From: Pseudomonas syringae KCTC 12500
GTDB taxonomy: Bacteria > Pseudomonadota > Gammaproteobacteria > Pseudomonadales > Pseudomonadaceae
Direction of reading: 5' to 3'
Assembly: GCF_000507185.2 (NCBI RefSeq)
Contig: NZ_AYTM02000002.1
Location: forward strand, 4,561,501 to 4,625,500
Length of the DNA: 64,000 bases
Positions 43,864-54,000 of this stretch are shown one piece after another. Both the position numbers and the translations under genes were made by a program. How positions within the stretch are numbered: position 1 is the stretch's first letter; each line of letters opens with the position of its first letter. Under the pieces are notes generated by a model. That model was not told the origin of the DNA and searched no databases. It saw only the letters and a list, made by a program, of their open reading frames with translations.

Positions 43864-44328
43864 TCACTGCTGCGCCAGCGTGCGCGGCTGGCGCAGCAGT
43901 TCGATATTTTCCGCAGGCACCAGCTCGCGCAGCGATTTATACAGCGCGCGGGTTTCCAGCAGGTTCCAGATGCGCAGCATGGTTTCCAGGGCATCCAGCG
44001 GCTTGCTGATGAAGTCCCGCGCGCCCAGCGCCAGCGCGCGCAGGCGGGTATCGCGCGTTGCGTCGGCGGTCAGCACCATGATCGGCAGGTAGTCATTGGC
44101 CGGTATGCGCCGATTGAGCTGTTCCAGTACCGCGAAGCCATCGAATTCGGGCATGTGCAGATCGAGCACAACAAGGTCGGGCTCGAAGCTGTTGAACAGG
44201 TCCAGCGTGCGCAACGGCTCGGTGCTGCTCAGGACATTGGTCAGCCCCTCGCGGGCAAGCAGTTGCTCCATCAGATCAAGGTTGGGCCGTTGGTCATCGA
44301 TGATCAGAATGCGAAAGTCGCCGGTCAT
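43864..44328 (-). CDS. Receiver-only response regulator
   Basis: A 154-residue protein with one receiver domain (ILIIDDQRP; phospho-acceptor Asp56 in LVVLDLHMPEFDG; Thr in VLTADA; Lys in DFISKPLDALE) and a short C-terminal extension with the helix LRELVPAENIELLRQ. There is no output domain, so it probably acts by protein contact. Its start overlaps the stop of the hybrid kinase gene by 4 bp, making it the last gene of a four-gene signalling operon. Confidence 0.9.
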   Translation of the reverse strand: MTGDFRILIIDDQRPNLDLMEQLLAREGLTNVLSSTEPLRTLDLFNSFEPDLVVLDLHMPEFDGFAVLEQLNRRIPANDYLPIMVLTADATRDTRLRALALGARDFISKPLDALETMLRIWNLLETRALYKSLRELVPAENIELLRQPRTLAQQ

Positions 44329-46664
44329 GTGGGCTCCGGTAAATACTGGTCCAGGAGTGCAAGGAACACTGGCACCTGGATGGGTTTGATCACAATGGCC
44401 GTGGCGCCGGCCTGTTTCAGTTCGCGATGGGCTTTATCACTGGTGTCGGCAGTGATCATCAGCACGGGCGTGTGGGCGGTGGCCGGCAAGTGGCGCAGAC
44501 GTTGCAGCACCTCAAGCCCTTTGATGTCCGGGAGGTTGAGGTCGAGAAGAATCAGCTGTGGCGCATGCTGGCGCGCCAGGTCCAGCCCCAGTTGGCCCTG
44601 CATGCTCGACAGCAACTGGATACCGGGTCTACGTTGCAGCAGCGTTTCAATCAAGGCCATGCTCGACAAATTGTCTTCGATGCACAGCAGCTTGCCATGA
44701 TAGACCGGGCGGGCAGGTGAGCGTGCATCAGGCTTTATCTCAAGGGAAGTTTCAGCTTGACGGGGCAGTTTAGCGGCAGGCGGCTGCACCCGCACAAACG
44801 GCAGCGCCAGTATGAACCGGCAGCCCTCATCCGGCGTGTTTTGTACGGAAAGCGTGCCGTGCATCATCTCCAGCATGCTTTTGCTCAGCGCCAGTCCCAG
44901 CCCGGTTCCTTCGACGCTCGGGTTGGCATCCAGGCGTTCGAACGGCTTGAACAGCTGCCCGATACGCTCTGGCGCAATCCCGTAGCCAGTGTCCACTACG
45001 CTGACTGTCACCTGCTCGGCGGTCTGCTCGATTTCAATCCGCACCTGGCCGGCGGGCCGGTTGTATTTGATGGCGTTGGACAGCAGGTTCAGCAACACCT
45101 GAATCAAGCGCTGGCGGTCAGCCACCACGCCGATCTCGTCAGGCAGGTTCGGCAAGGGCTTCAATCCGATGTTGGCGTCGGCAGCCATCGGCGAGACCAG
45201 CACCAGCGCTTCTTCGAGCACGCTCGACAGGGATACGGGCTCGAGGATCAGGGAAACATGCCCGGCTTCGATTCTGGCGATGTCGAGCACTTCATTGATC
45301 AGCTTCAGCAGATGCTGGCCCGCCCGCAGAATATGACCGATTTGCGGGCGCTGGCTGGCGGGGGAGTCCATGTCCAGCAACTGGGCAAAGCCCAGAATCG
45401 AGTTCAGCGGCGTGCGCAGTTCATGGCTCATGCGCGACAGGAATTCACTTTTGGCGCGGCTGGCGCGTTCGGCTTCCTCGCGCGCAGTGCCCAGGGCAAT
45501 TTCGGCAACGCGACGATCACTGATGTCACGGGTGATCTTGGAGAAACCGCGCAGCTCGTCATTGCTGTCGTATTGCGCGGTGATCACCACACTGGCCCAG
45601 AAACGGCTGCCATCCTTGCGTTGGCGCCAGCCTTCTTCGGTATACCGGCCATTGACGGTGGCCTCATGCAGCGCCATGTCGGGGTGTTGCGGACACTCCT
45701 GCTGCAGATAGAACACAGAAAAGTGCTGGCCGATGATCTCCTGCTCCGTGTACCCCTTGATACGTTCGGCGCCTGCGTTCCAGGTGGTGATGTAGCCGTT
45801 GCGGTCCAGCGCGAAGATGCCGTAGTCCTTGACGCCTTCGATGATCAGCCGCAAACGCTCTTCGTTGTCGCGCAGTGCGCGTTCGCGTTCGGCCAGCAAC
45901 TGACCGGCTTCGACCAGCCGGGTGCCGAGCTGGCCGATTTCGTCCTTTTCAGGCGGCTGGGGCAGCAGCGGATGCCCGAGCGCCAGACGCTGGGCGTTGC
46001 GTTGCACCTGATGCACCCTGGCGACGATGCCCTTGGACAGCATCAGCACGGCAAGAATGGCGCCGAAGATTCCGCAGGCCGCTGCCAGCAGGGTCGACAG
46101 CAGCAGGCGCTCGCGGGTGGCTGCGGCAGCCTCGGTGCGTTCGGCGAGCAGCGCGTCTTCACGCTCGCGCATGATGCCGATGCGTTCGCGCAACTGGTCG
46201 AGCACGTACTTGTTTTCGATCAGGATGCGGGCGACGGTTTCCTGATCTTGCCTATTCATCGAGCGCAGTTTTCCCAGGCCTTCGACCTTGGTGTTGATCA
46301 GCGGTTCGATGGCTTTCAGGTGTTCGCGCATCTGCCCGTCACGCACATTGGTGTTGAGCCGCGTCAGCGCCGCCTCGATCAGCGGTTGCGCGTTGAGGTA
46401 GCCAGGCAGGAAGTCTTCCCTGTGAGTCAGCAGATAGCCACGTACGCTGGCCGCGCCTTCTGCGATCTGGGTGTGGAGGGTCTGGATGTCGCCTTGCACG
46501 AGCAGCACACGCCGTACATCTTCCTCCGCCCGAGCGGTCTGGCGCTCGGCGATATAAATCAGCACCAGCGAGAACATGAGAATCGTCAGTGGCAGCGAAA
46601 TGGCCACCAGCGCCTTGCCGCGTAGCGGAAGGTCTTCCCAGCGACTGCTGGCGTGTGCCGTCAT
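44325..46664 (-). CDS. Membrane-bound hybrid sensor histidine kinase (CHASE3-HAMP-PAS-HK-REC)
   Basis: A 779-residue kinase. Order of domains: membrane segment ~17-35 (LVAISLPLTILMFSLVLIYI), periplasmic CHASE3 ~40-185, membrane segment ~188-208, HAMP ~210-262, PAS ~270-395 (YGIFALDRNGYITTWNAGAERI; redox or ligand sensing), HisKA with His in LSRMSHELRTPLNSILGF (~412), ATPase domain with LLNLLSNAIKYN and GLGLALSKSMLE, and a C-terminal receiver with Asp in LILLDLNLPDIKG. The receiver would be the internal phospho-relay site. It overlaps both neighbours by 4 bp, so all four genes are translated together. Confidence 0.93.
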   Translation of the reverse strand: MTAHASSRWEDLPLRGKALVAISLPLTILMFSLVLIYIAERQTARAEEDVRRVLLVQGDIQTLHTQIAEGAASVRGYLLTHREDFLPGYLNAQPLIEAALTRLNTNVRDGQMREHLKAIEPLINTKVEGLGKLRSMNRQDQETVARILIENKYVLDQLRERIGIMREREDALLAERTEAAAATRERLLLSTLLAAACGIFGAILAVLMLSKGIVARVHQVQRNAQRLALGHPLLPQPPEKDEIGQLGTRLVEAGQLLAERERALRDNEERLRLIIEGVKDYGIFALDRNGYITTWNAGAERIKGYTEQEIIGQHFSVFYLQQECPQHPDMALHEATVNGRYTEEGWRQRKDGSRFWASVVITAQYDSNDELRGFSKITRDISDRRVAEIALGTAREEAERASRAKSEFLSRMSHELRTPLNSILGFAQLLDMDSPASQRPQIGHILRAGQHLLKLINEVLDIARIEAGHVSLILEPVSLSSVLEEALVLVSPMAADANIGLKPLPNLPDEIGVVADRQRLIQVLLNLLSNAIKYNRPAGQVRIEIEQTAEQVTVSVVDTGYGIAPERIGQLFKPFERLDANPSVEGTGLGLALSKSMLEMMHGTLSVQNTPDEGCRFILALPFVRVQPPAAKLPRQAETSLEIKPDARSPARPVYHGKLLCIEDNLSSMALIETLLQRRPGIQLLSSMQGQLGLDLARQHAPQLILLDLNLPDIKGLEVLQRLRHLPATAHTPVLMITADTSDKAHRELKQAGATAIVIKPIQVPVFLALLDQYLPEPT

Positions 46665-47329
46665 TGCCAGTCGCTCGTCGATTGACTCACCAGCCCCAGT
46701 GCAACACCGCGTACTGCAGCCTGCGTGCGGTCCGAGGCGCCGAGTTTGCCGATGACCTTTTCCACGTGGGCCTTGGCTGTGCCGGTGGTGATGCCAAGCT
46801 TTTCGCCTATTTCCCGATTGCTGAAGCCGCCCGCTACCAGGCCGAGTACCTGGCGCTCACGCGGGGTGAGGGTTTCCGGCAGGGCTGCGCCACTGGTGTT
46901 GCGTTCGGTCATACGCCGCAGCAGGCGCGCGCTGACGGCGCTGTTCAGTGCCTCTTCACCACGCGCCACCCTTTGCAGGCCGTCGATCACTTCGTCGCGG
47001 CTGGCATCCTTGAGCAGGTAGCCCACGGCCCCCGCACTGATCGCAGCCTCCAGGTGATCGGTACTGTCGTCCATGGTGAAAATCACCACTTTCAGCCCCG
47101 GCATGCGTTGTTGGAGAATCCGCGCAGCGCCCAGCCCGTTGAGTATCGGCATACGAATGTCGAGGATGGCGATGTCCGGTTGCAGTTCCAGGCACAGATC
47201 GATGGCTTGCTGGCCGTCGGCTGCCTGACCGACCACTTCGAATTCCGGATGCCCCGCCAGCAGCGAGACGAACCCGGTGCGCGTCACTTCATGATCGTCC
47301 GCTAAAACCAGTCGCACAGTGTCTGTCAT
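46661..47329 (-). CDS. NarL/FixJ-family response regulator
   Basis: A 222-residue regulator: receiver ~5-120 (LVLADDHEVTR, phospho-acceptor Asp in IAILDIRMPILNG, Lys in YLLKDASRDE) and a LuxR-type helix-turn-helix ~153-215 (LTPRERQVLGLVAGGFSNREIGEKLGITTGTAKAHVEKVIGKLG). Its partner is most likely the kinase encoded just upstream, with which it overlaps by 4 bp; the next gene downstream, a hybrid kinase, overlaps by 4 bp as well. The target genes cannot be read from this window. Confidence 0.93.
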   Translation of the reverse strand: MTDTVRLVLADDHEVTRTGFVSLLAGHPEFEVVGQAADGQQAIDLCLELQPDIAILDIRMPILNGLGAARILQQRMPGLKVVIFTMDDSTDHLEAAISAGAVGYLLKDASRDEVIDGLQRVARGEEALNSAVSARLLRRMTERNTSGAALPETLTPRERQVLGLVAGGFSNREIGEKLGITTGTAKAHVEKVIGKLGASDRTQAAVRGVALGLVSQSTSDWQ

Positions 47330-48510
47330 GTCATTGCCTTGTCTGCGGTAAAAGGAACGATGGCGCGCAGTCGGGTGCCGTGCCCGGGCCGACTGACGCA
47401 GGTCAGGCGGCCGCCGAGCAGGCTGGCGCGCTCCTGCATGGCCACCAGGCCCAGTTTCTGGACGCCTTTGCCATTAAACGGTTTTTGGGTGATGAAGCCA
47501 CTGCCGTTGTCTTCCAGCAGCAGTGAAATGTGCTCGTCACTCAGTTCCAGGGCCAATTCTACGCGGCCGGCACTGGCGTGTTTGAGCACATTGTTGATGC
47601 CTTCCTGGGCAATACGGAACAGGGCGATTTCCAGGTGGCTGGGCAGGCGGGTCAGGGAGCGCGAGCGCCAGTGCACCGCGACTCCGGCTTCGCGCAACCG
47701 GTCGGCTTCCTTGTCGACCGCCTGCAGCAGGCCGAAATCGTCGAGCACGCTCGGCCGCAGGCCGCTGATCAGTTGTCGACCTTCGCCCACGCAGTGCTGC
47801 GCCAGTTTGAGAATGACCTGCAGATCGGCGTCCAGTTGCTCAGGCAGCTCCGGGCAGCGACCGGCAAAACCCTGCAATCGCTGGTGCAGACCGGCCAGGG
47901 TCTGAGCCAGACCATCATGCAGGTCGTAGGCCATGCGTTTGCGCTCGTCTTCCTGAGCGGTGAACAACTGGCGGACCAGTTCGGACATGGTCTGCTCTCT
48001 GACCACCAGCGCGTCGAGCAGCCGATTGTTTTCCAGGTGCGCCGCCAGCAACGTCGCCAGCAATTGCAGCGACTCGATGTCTTCGTTGTCCGGCGCATTG
48101 ATGCCCACGCTGTTGGCCAGCAGCAGGGTGCCAAAAGACCCTTCGTCGGCGCCGCGCAACGGTAACAGCAGCATGCACGGCAGGTCGGCTGCGGGCCGCT
48201 CCAGCCATTGCGGGCCGATGGCCAGCGGGTCGGCAGCGGTTTCAAGCGTGGCGAGGCGTTCTGCACTGCCATGGCTGGCGGTGGTCTGCACACCGTTGTC
48301 GGCACTCCATTCCAGCAGCAGGCCATGGTCCATGGCTACGAATGCGCACGCGCGTTGCAGCACGCACTGGCGCATGGCCTGAGGTGGCAGATGGGTCAGC
48401 TCCTGACCGGTATCCACCAGCAGGCGAAGACGTGCGGCGCGGCTTTGCGACTGGCGATACTGGTTACGGATGGCCAGTGCGCTTGCCGGATCATGGGGAG
48501 GACTTTGCAT
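47326..48510 (-). CDS. NarX/DegS-type sensor histidine kinase with GAF-like sensor
   Basis: A 394-residue soluble kinase. The N-terminal ~40-190 region resembles a GAF domain (VAMDHGLLLEWSADNG; LLLPLRGADEGSFGTLLLAN). The dimerisation domain is HisKA_3 type with His in ERKRMAYDLHDGLAQTLAGLHQRL (~218), and the ATPase domain has FRIAQEGINNVLKHASAG and LLEDNGSGF. This kinase type pairs with NarL-type regulators, and one follows directly with a 4-bp overlap. It is the first gene of the four-gene operon at 48510-43864; the promoter should be in the 190 bp before 48704. Confidence 0.92.
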   Translation of the reverse strand: MQSPPHDPASALAIRNQYRQSQSRAARLRLLVDTGQELTHLPPQAMRQCVLQRACAFVAMDHGLLLEWSADNGVQTTASHGSAERLATLETAADPLAIGPQWLERPAADLPCMLLLPLRGADEGSFGTLLLANSVGINAPDNEDIESLQLLATLLAAHLENNRLLDALVVREQTMSELVRQLFTAQEDERKRMAYDLHDGLAQTLAGLHQRLQGFAGRCPELPEQLDADLQVILKLAQHCVGEGRQLISGLRPSVLDDFGLLQAVDKEADRLREAGVAVHWRSRSLTRLPSHLEIALFRIAQEGINNVLKHASAGRVELALELSDEHISLLLEDNGSGFITQKPFNGKGVQKLGLVAMQERASLLGGRLTCVSRPGHGTRLRAIVPFTADKAMT

Positions 48511-48703
48511 GGGGTGCTCCAGCGAGGGTTTATGCCCGCGCGGGCATAAACAGAAGTCAGGCTATTAGAACTGTATCAGGAGGTGACGCCTATCTGCCGA
48601 TCGGCATACACAGTTAACCCCGGTTGGCCGATGGCGAGCCGTGGCGGGGAGGGCAAAGTGGCAATCACTGAATCCCTGAACAGATCCCCGTAGGAGAGTA
48701 GCG

Positions 48704-49228
48704 ATGAAAACGAAATTGACCGCCCTGGCCCTGTTGCTGGCTGTAAGTGCACCGATGGTTCAAGCTGCTGCCGAGCCGTCCGGCTACACCTACCGCATGG
48801 TGGCCGAGACGCCAAACAATGTGAACGACAAGGAAATCGCCGGTCTGTTTGATCGCTGGAACAAGGCCCTGCAGACCGGAAACTCCACTACCGTCGCATC
48901 GTTGTACGCGTCGGACGCGGTCCTGCAGCCTACGGTCTCCAACAAGGTGCGTGCCACTCCGGCAGAGATCAAAGATTACTTCGATAAGTTCCTGGCGCTC
49001 AAGCCGGTTGGCGAGATCAACTACCGGGAGATTCGTCGCCTGGGGCCTGATGCCGCAGCGGACAACGGTGTTTACACCTTCACCCTGACGGCGCCGGACG
49101 GCAAAAAGACCAAGGTGCAGGCACGTTATTCGTTTCTCTACCACCGCGTCGGCAACGAGTGGAAGATTCTCAACCACCACTCCTCGGCGATGCCGGAAGT
49201 GCAGCCCGAGTATCAGGTCAGCCGCTGA
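48704..49228 (+). CDS. Secreted SnoaL/NTF2-like protein (SgcJ/EcaC family)
   Basis: A 174-residue protein with a signal peptide (MKTKLTALALLLAVSAPMVQA, cut about residue 22), so periplasmic or secreted. The mature part is an NTF2-like cone fold: EIAGLFDRWNKALQTGNSTTVASLYASDAVLQPTVSN, EIKDYFDKFLALKP and the late strands VQARYSFLYHRVGNEWKILNHHSSAMP. This fits the CaMKII-association/SgcJ group. Known members have varied roles and no reaction can be given. Start ATG at 48704 has GGAG upstream. A strong terminator follows. Confidence 0.85.
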   Translation: MKTKLTALALLLAVSAPMVQAAAEPSGYTYRMVAETPNNVNDKEIAGLFDRWNKALQTGNSTTVASLYASDAVLQPTVSNKVRATPAEIKDYFDKFLALKPVGEINYREIRRLGPDAAADNGVYTFTLTAPDGKKTKVQARYSFLYHRVGNEWKILNHHSSAMPEVQPEYQVSR

Positions 49229-49252
49229 TCTGTCGTCTGCCAAGCTGAAAAC

Positions 49253-49285
49253 AAAAATCCGGAGCCAGTGCTCCGGATTTTTTTT
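49253..49285. terminator. Bidirectional terminator between the NTF2-like gene and pvdS
   Basis: A 13-bp stem including the A and T runs (49253-49265 with 49270-49282, core TCCGGAGC/GCTCCGGA) around a four-base loop and ending in eight T. It separates two convergent genes. Confidence 0.93.
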
Positions 49286-49306
49286 GCCTGTCTGAACCCC
49301 TCGCAA

Positions 49307-49843
49307 TCAGGCTTCGGCCTGGGCGCCATTGACCTTGCGGCAATGAATCAGCGCATCGCGGATCATGAAGTTGACCAGTGTCGGCGACACACCCAGTTCC
49401 TTGGCGATGTCCTTTTGCGGCACGCCGTGCAGGCGGTACATCTCGAACGCATAGCGGGTGCGGGGCGGCAGCTCGGTCAGGGCGTCGGCAATTTTCTCCA
49501 GGCTGGAGAAGTTGATATGCGAGATTTCCGGCGAGGCACCCTGAATCACCACGTTCAGCCCCTCGGCCTCGGGGCCGGTGTATTTCTGTTCCAGCGCCTG
49601 TTTGCGGTAATGATCGATGGCCAGGTTGCGCACGATCTGAAACAGGTAACTGAGCTGTGCCTTGAAGGTCAGCGTGGCCTGAGGTGCCGAGCGCAGTCTG
49701 AAAAAGGCATCCTGCACGACGTCTTCGGCGCGTGAGCGGCAGCCCACGATGCGGGCCGCAATCTTGACCAGCAGCAAGTAGTTATCGACGAATGCCTGGA
49801 GTAAGGGTGAGTCGCACTTACTTGTGATTACGTGTTCCGTCAT
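49307..49843 (-). CDS. pvdS: Extracytoplasmic-function sigma factor PvdS
   Basis: PvdS directs RNA polymerase to pyoverdine synthesis promoters when iron is scarce. The 178-residue product is close to P. aeruginosa PvdS as I remember it over region 2 (AEDVVQDAFFRLRSAPQ; LSYLFQIVRNLAIDHYRKQA) and region 4 (ALTELPPRTRYAFEMYRLHG; KDIAKELGVSPTLVNFMIRD). The ATG at 49843 has AAGGTG six bases upstream; a GTG three codons earlier is possible. It is divergent from pvdG, with a Fur box in the shared region. Confidence 0.96.
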   Translation of the reverse strand: MTEHVITSKCDSPLLQAFVDNYLLLVKIAARIVGCRSRAEDVVQDAFFRLRSAPQATLTFKAQLSYLFQIVRNLAIDHYRKQALEQKYTGPEAEGLNVVIQGASPEISHINFSSLEKIADALTELPPRTRYAFEMYRLHGVPQKDIAKELGVSPTLVNFMIRDALIHCRKVNGAQAEA

Positions 49844-49929
49844 GGAATTCACCTTGCTGCTTTAACAATGGAGGGGAGGGCCGCATGGAGGGGGCAGCAC
49901 CGTCACATGGGGCGACAAATTAGCCTTAA

Positions 49930-49944
49930 TGATAATTATTGTCA
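49930..49944. promoter_or_regulatory. Fur box controlling pvdS
   Basis: TGATAATTATTGTCA matches 14 of 15 positions of the Fur core TGATAATNATTATCA. It lies 86 bp upstream of the pvdS start, where iron-loaded Fur would block transcription. Confidence 0.9.
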
Positions 49945-50015
49945 AATGCGAAAGCCAATCAGCGCACTTTAAAAGGGCGCTTTCGTCGTGCCTGTCCCCG
50001 CCGCGTGCATCCGCC

Positions 50016-50039
50016 TAATTATTTGCAGACGCCATCCGT
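50016..50039 (+). promoter_or_regulatory. PvdS-dependent promoter (iron starvation box) upstream of pvdG
   Basis: TAATT, 16 bases, then CGT. The PvdS consensus is TAAAT-N16-17-CGT, so there is one mismatch. It lies 120 bp before the pvdG start on the plus strand, as expected for a PvdS-driven transcript. Confidence 0.65.
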
Positions 50040-50159
50040 TCTCATTGGTGACAGGCCCGACGACGGTTGCGGCCAGGGAATACCTCAGGAGAACCCCATG
50101 CGTTTCGATCACGCGCATCGCCGCTTTTACATCCGCGCCCACAGCCGGACGGTTTCGAT

Positions 50160-50918
50160 ATGAGCACGCCGGTGAGCCTGACGCTGTTCTGCCTGCCTTA
50201 TTCCGGGGCCAGCGCGATGTTCTACAGCCCCTGGCGGCGCAAATTGCCGGAGTGGCTGAACGTGCGCCCGCTGGAGCTTCCCGGCCGTGGCATGCGCATG
50301 GACGAGCCCTTGCAGACCGACATCGTGCAGCTGGCCAGTCATCTGGCCGACGAGATCAGTGCCGACCTGGACAAGCCCTATGCGCTGTTTGGCCACAGTC
50401 TGGGCGGGCTGCTGGCCTTTGAGCTGGCGCACGTTTTGCGCGAGCGCGGCCTGCCTGCGCCGCTGGCGCTGTTCGCATCGGCGACTGCCGGCCCGGTGCG
50501 CCGCGATGTCAGCGAATACGCCACTGCGAAGACTGATGCGCAACTGCTCGACCGATTGCGCACGTTAAAAGGCACCAGCGAAAACGTCATCACCAACCAG
50601 GAGCTCATGCAGTTGATGCTGCCGATCCTGCGCGCCGATTTTCTGCTCTGCGGCAGCTTTGTGTATGGCAAGCGCGAGCCGCTCAGCGTGCCGATCCATG
50701 TATTCGGCGGCAAGCAGGACAGCATCAGCGTCGAGCAACTGCTCGACTGGCAGGAAGAGACCTGCACCGGCTTCTCTCTGGACATGTTCGAGGGCCATCA
50801 CTTTTATCTGGTCGACGAGCAAACGCAGCTGCTCCGTCTGCTGCGACGCTATTGCGAACAGCACCTGACACGCTGGCGCAACAGCGCGTCACGGCACATG
50901 AACCGGGCCGCCGGTTGA
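50160..50918 (+). CDS. pvdG: Type II thioesterase PvdG
   Basis: External thioesterase that frees mis-primed carrier domains of the pyoverdine peptide synthetases. The 252-residue alpha/beta hydrolase starts MSTPVSLTLFCLPYSGASAM; nucleophile Ser in LFGHSLGGLLAFELA, the conserved ELPGRGMRMDEP, Asp in FGGKQDSIS and His in EGHHFYL are in place. The ATG at 50160 gives the normal length; the frame is open upstream to 50067 without a sensible start. It lies between pvdS and pvdL, as in P. aeruginosa. Confidence 0.94.
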   Translation: MSTPVSLTLFCLPYSGASAMFYSPWRRKLPEWLNVRPLELPGRGMRMDEPLQTDIVQLASHLADEISADLDKPYALFGHSLGGLLAFELAHVLRERGLPAPLALFASATAGPVRRDVSEYATAKTDAQLLDRLRTLKGTSENVITNQELMQLMLPILRADFLLCGSFVYGKREPLSVPIHVFGGKQDSISVEQLLDWQEETCTGFSLDMFEGHHFYLVDEQTQLLRLLRRYCEQHLTRWRNSASRHMNRAAG

Positions 50919-50930
50919 CCCTGTTTGCTC

Positions 50931-50967
50931 CGCGCGCGACCTCCTTGCAGGGCGCGCGTCTTTTTTG
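50931..50967 (+). terminator. Terminator-like hairpin between pvdG and pvdL
   Basis: A 7-bp GC-only stem (50931-50937 with 50952-50958) followed by TCTTTTTT. It stands 13 bases after the pvdG stop and about 50 bases before the pvdL start, so it could reduce read-through into pvdL. Confidence 0.55.
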
Positions 50968-51013
50968 AAATTCAGATTTTATCTGGCACGCCGAATCTAG
51001 CAGGAACCCCATC

Positions 51014-54000
51014 ATGGATGCGTTTGAACTCCCCGACACTCTGGCTCAGGCTCTTCAGCGTCGCGCCTTGCACACGCCGGATCGGCTGGCGCTGCGTTTT
51101 CTCACCGATGAGAAAGACCAGGGCCTGGTGTTGACCTACCGTGATCTGGACCTGCGCGCGCGGACCATCGCTGCTGCGCTGCAACGTCAGGCTGTGCCGG
51201 GGGATCGGGCAATTCTGCTGTTCCATAGCGGGCCCGACTATGTTGCGGCGTTCTTCGGCTGCCTGTATGCCGGGGTCATTGCCGTGCCGGCTTATCCGCC
51301 GGAATCCAATCGTCGCCATCACCAGGAGCGACTGCTGTCGATCATCGCCGATGCCGAGCCGCGTCTGCTGCTGACCGGCTCCGATTTGCAGCCTGCCTTG
51401 CTGCAGATGGACGAGCTGGCCGCTGCCGATGCGCCGCCACTGCTCTGTGTCGATACGCTGCCTGCTGCCCCGGCACAAGACTGGCAGGGCCCACAACTGC
51501 AGGCCGACGACATTGCGTTCCTGCAATACACCTCTGGCTCGACCGCACTACCGAAGGGCGTGCAGGTCACGCATGGCAATCTGGTCGCCAACGAGTCATT
51601 GATCCGCCACGGCTTCGGCATCGACGTCAATCCGGACGACGTGATTGTCAGCTGGCTGCCGCTCTACCACGACATGGGCCTGATCGGCGGCTTGTTGCAG
51701 CCGATTTTCAGCGGTGTCCCGTGCATCCTGATGGCCCCCGCGTACTTCCTCGCCCGGCCGTTGCGCTGGCTGGAAGCCATCAGTGAATACGGCGGCACCA
51801 TCAGCGGCGGACCTGACTTCGCCTACCAGCTGTGCAGCGCACGGGTCAGCGATTCGGCGCTGGAGCGTCTGGACCTGAGTCGCTGGCGCGTGGCGTATTC
51901 GGGCTCCGAGCCGATTCGTGAAGACAGCCTGAGAGCATTTGCCGAAAAATTCGCCAGTTGCGGCTTCACGCCTGACAGCTTCATGGCGTCCTACGGTCTG
52001 GCCGAAGCGACGTTGTATGTGGCCGGCGGCAAGCGCGGCAAGGGTATCCCATCGCTGCGCCTGGATGCGCAGGCGCTGGCGCGCAATGTCGTAGAACCGG
52101 GCGACGGTATGCCGGTCATGAGCTGCGGCACGGGCCAGCCAGGGCATGGCGTGCTGATCGCCGACCCGGTCAGCCTGCAGGTGCTCGGCGAGAATCAGGT
52201 TGGCGAAGTCTGGGCCAGCGGGCCGAGCGTCGCCCATGGTTACTGGCGCAACCCGGAAGCCACCGCCAAGGCGTTCGTGCAGCACGCCGGGCAGACCTGG
52301 CTGCGTACCGGCGACCTGGGTTTTCAGCGTCACGGCGAGCTGTACATCACTGGCCGCCTGAAGGACATGCTGATTGTTCGTGGCCACAACCTGTACCCAC
52401 AGGACATCGAAAAGCTCATCGAGCGTGACGTAGATGTCGTGCGCAAAGGCCGGGTGGCGGCGTTTGCCGTCACTCAGGACGGTAGCGAAGGCATCGGCAT
52501 TGCTGCTGAAATCAGTCGCAGCGTGCAGAAAATCCTCACGCCGGACGCGTTGATCAAAATCATCCGGCAGACCGTGGCCGAGGCGTTTCAGGAAGCGCCG
52601 AGTGTCGTGGTGCTGCTCAATCCGGGCGCGCTGCCCAAGACCTCCAGCGGCAAATTGCAGCGCTCGGCCTGCCGCACGCGTCTGGCCGACGGCAGCCTGG
52701 ACAGCTACGCGGTGTTTCCTTCGAGCGATGCCACTCTTTCAGGCTGTGCCCCAAGCAGCGGCTCGGACCTGCAAGCGCAGATCGCCACAGTCTGGTGCGA
52801 GCAGTTGCAGTGTGAACAGGTCAACGCCGACGACCATTTCTTCCTGCTGGGCGGCAATTCGATTATCGCGACCCAGGTCGTGGCCCGCCTGCGCGAAACG
52901 CTGGGGATTGACCTGAGCCTGCGACTGCTCTTTGAGGCGCCGACGCTGGCGGTCTTCGCGGCACAGGTCGAAACGCTGCAGACCGCCGCATCGCAAGGCG
53001 ACAGCCAGACGCAGAGCGCCATCGCGCGATTGCCCGGCAATGAGCATCTGCCACAGTCCATGGCCCAGAACCGTCTGTGGTTCCTCTGGCAGCTCGACCC
53101 GCACAGCAGCGCCTACAACATTCCCGGTGGGCTTCACCTGCGCGGTGAACTGGACAGCACTGCATTGCGCACCAGCTTCCAGCGCCTGATCGAGCGCCAT
53201 GAATCGCTGCGTACGCGCTTCTACGAGCAGGACGGTGTGGCACTGCAACGTATCGATGCGCCGAGTGAATTTCACCTCGACACCCTTGATATCAGCGATC
53301 TGCCCAGCGCCGAGCGTCAGGCACGGGCCGTGGCAATTCGCGAACAACAGGCGCGCTTGCCGTTCGATCTGCAACATGGCCCTTTGCTGCGCGTCACGCT
53401 GCTGCAACTGGACGAAGAAGAGCATCAATTGCTGGTCACGCTGCACCACATCATTGCCGATGGCTGGTCGCTGAATGTGCTGATCGACGAATTCTCGCGC
53501 CTCTATGCCTCGGCTGTTCAGGGCCAGACGCTGGAGCTGGCACCGTTGCCGCTGCGTTACGCTGATTACGGCCAATGGCAGCGCGAATGGCTGGCGAACG
53601 GCGAGGCCGAGCGTCAGTTGACTTACTGGCAGCAGCAACTGGGTGATGAACAGCCAGTCTTGACGCTGAACACTGACCATCCGCGTTCGGCCCGCCAGCA
53701 GCACAGCGCTTCGCGCTACAGCCTGCGCTTGACTGCCGAACTGAGCACCGCCGTGCGCAACACCGCGCAAGCCTGGCAATCGACGTCGTTCATGTTCCTG
53801 CTGGCAGGGTTCCAGACCCTGTTGCATCGTTACAGCGGGCAAGCCGACATTCGCATCGGTGTGCCCGGCGCCAATCGGCCACGCCATGAAACCCAGGGCC
53901 TGATCGGCTTCTTCATCAACACCCTGGTGCTGCGCGCAGAGCTGGACCCGCGTCTGCCATTCTCGACCCTGCTGGCACAGACCCGGCAGGCGGCGCTTGA

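Noticed and set aside
44757..46625. Long open frame opposite the hybrid kinase, about 622 codons
   Set aside because: Shadow of a gene with clear kinase motifs; the translation is rich in Gln, His and Arg and has no family features.
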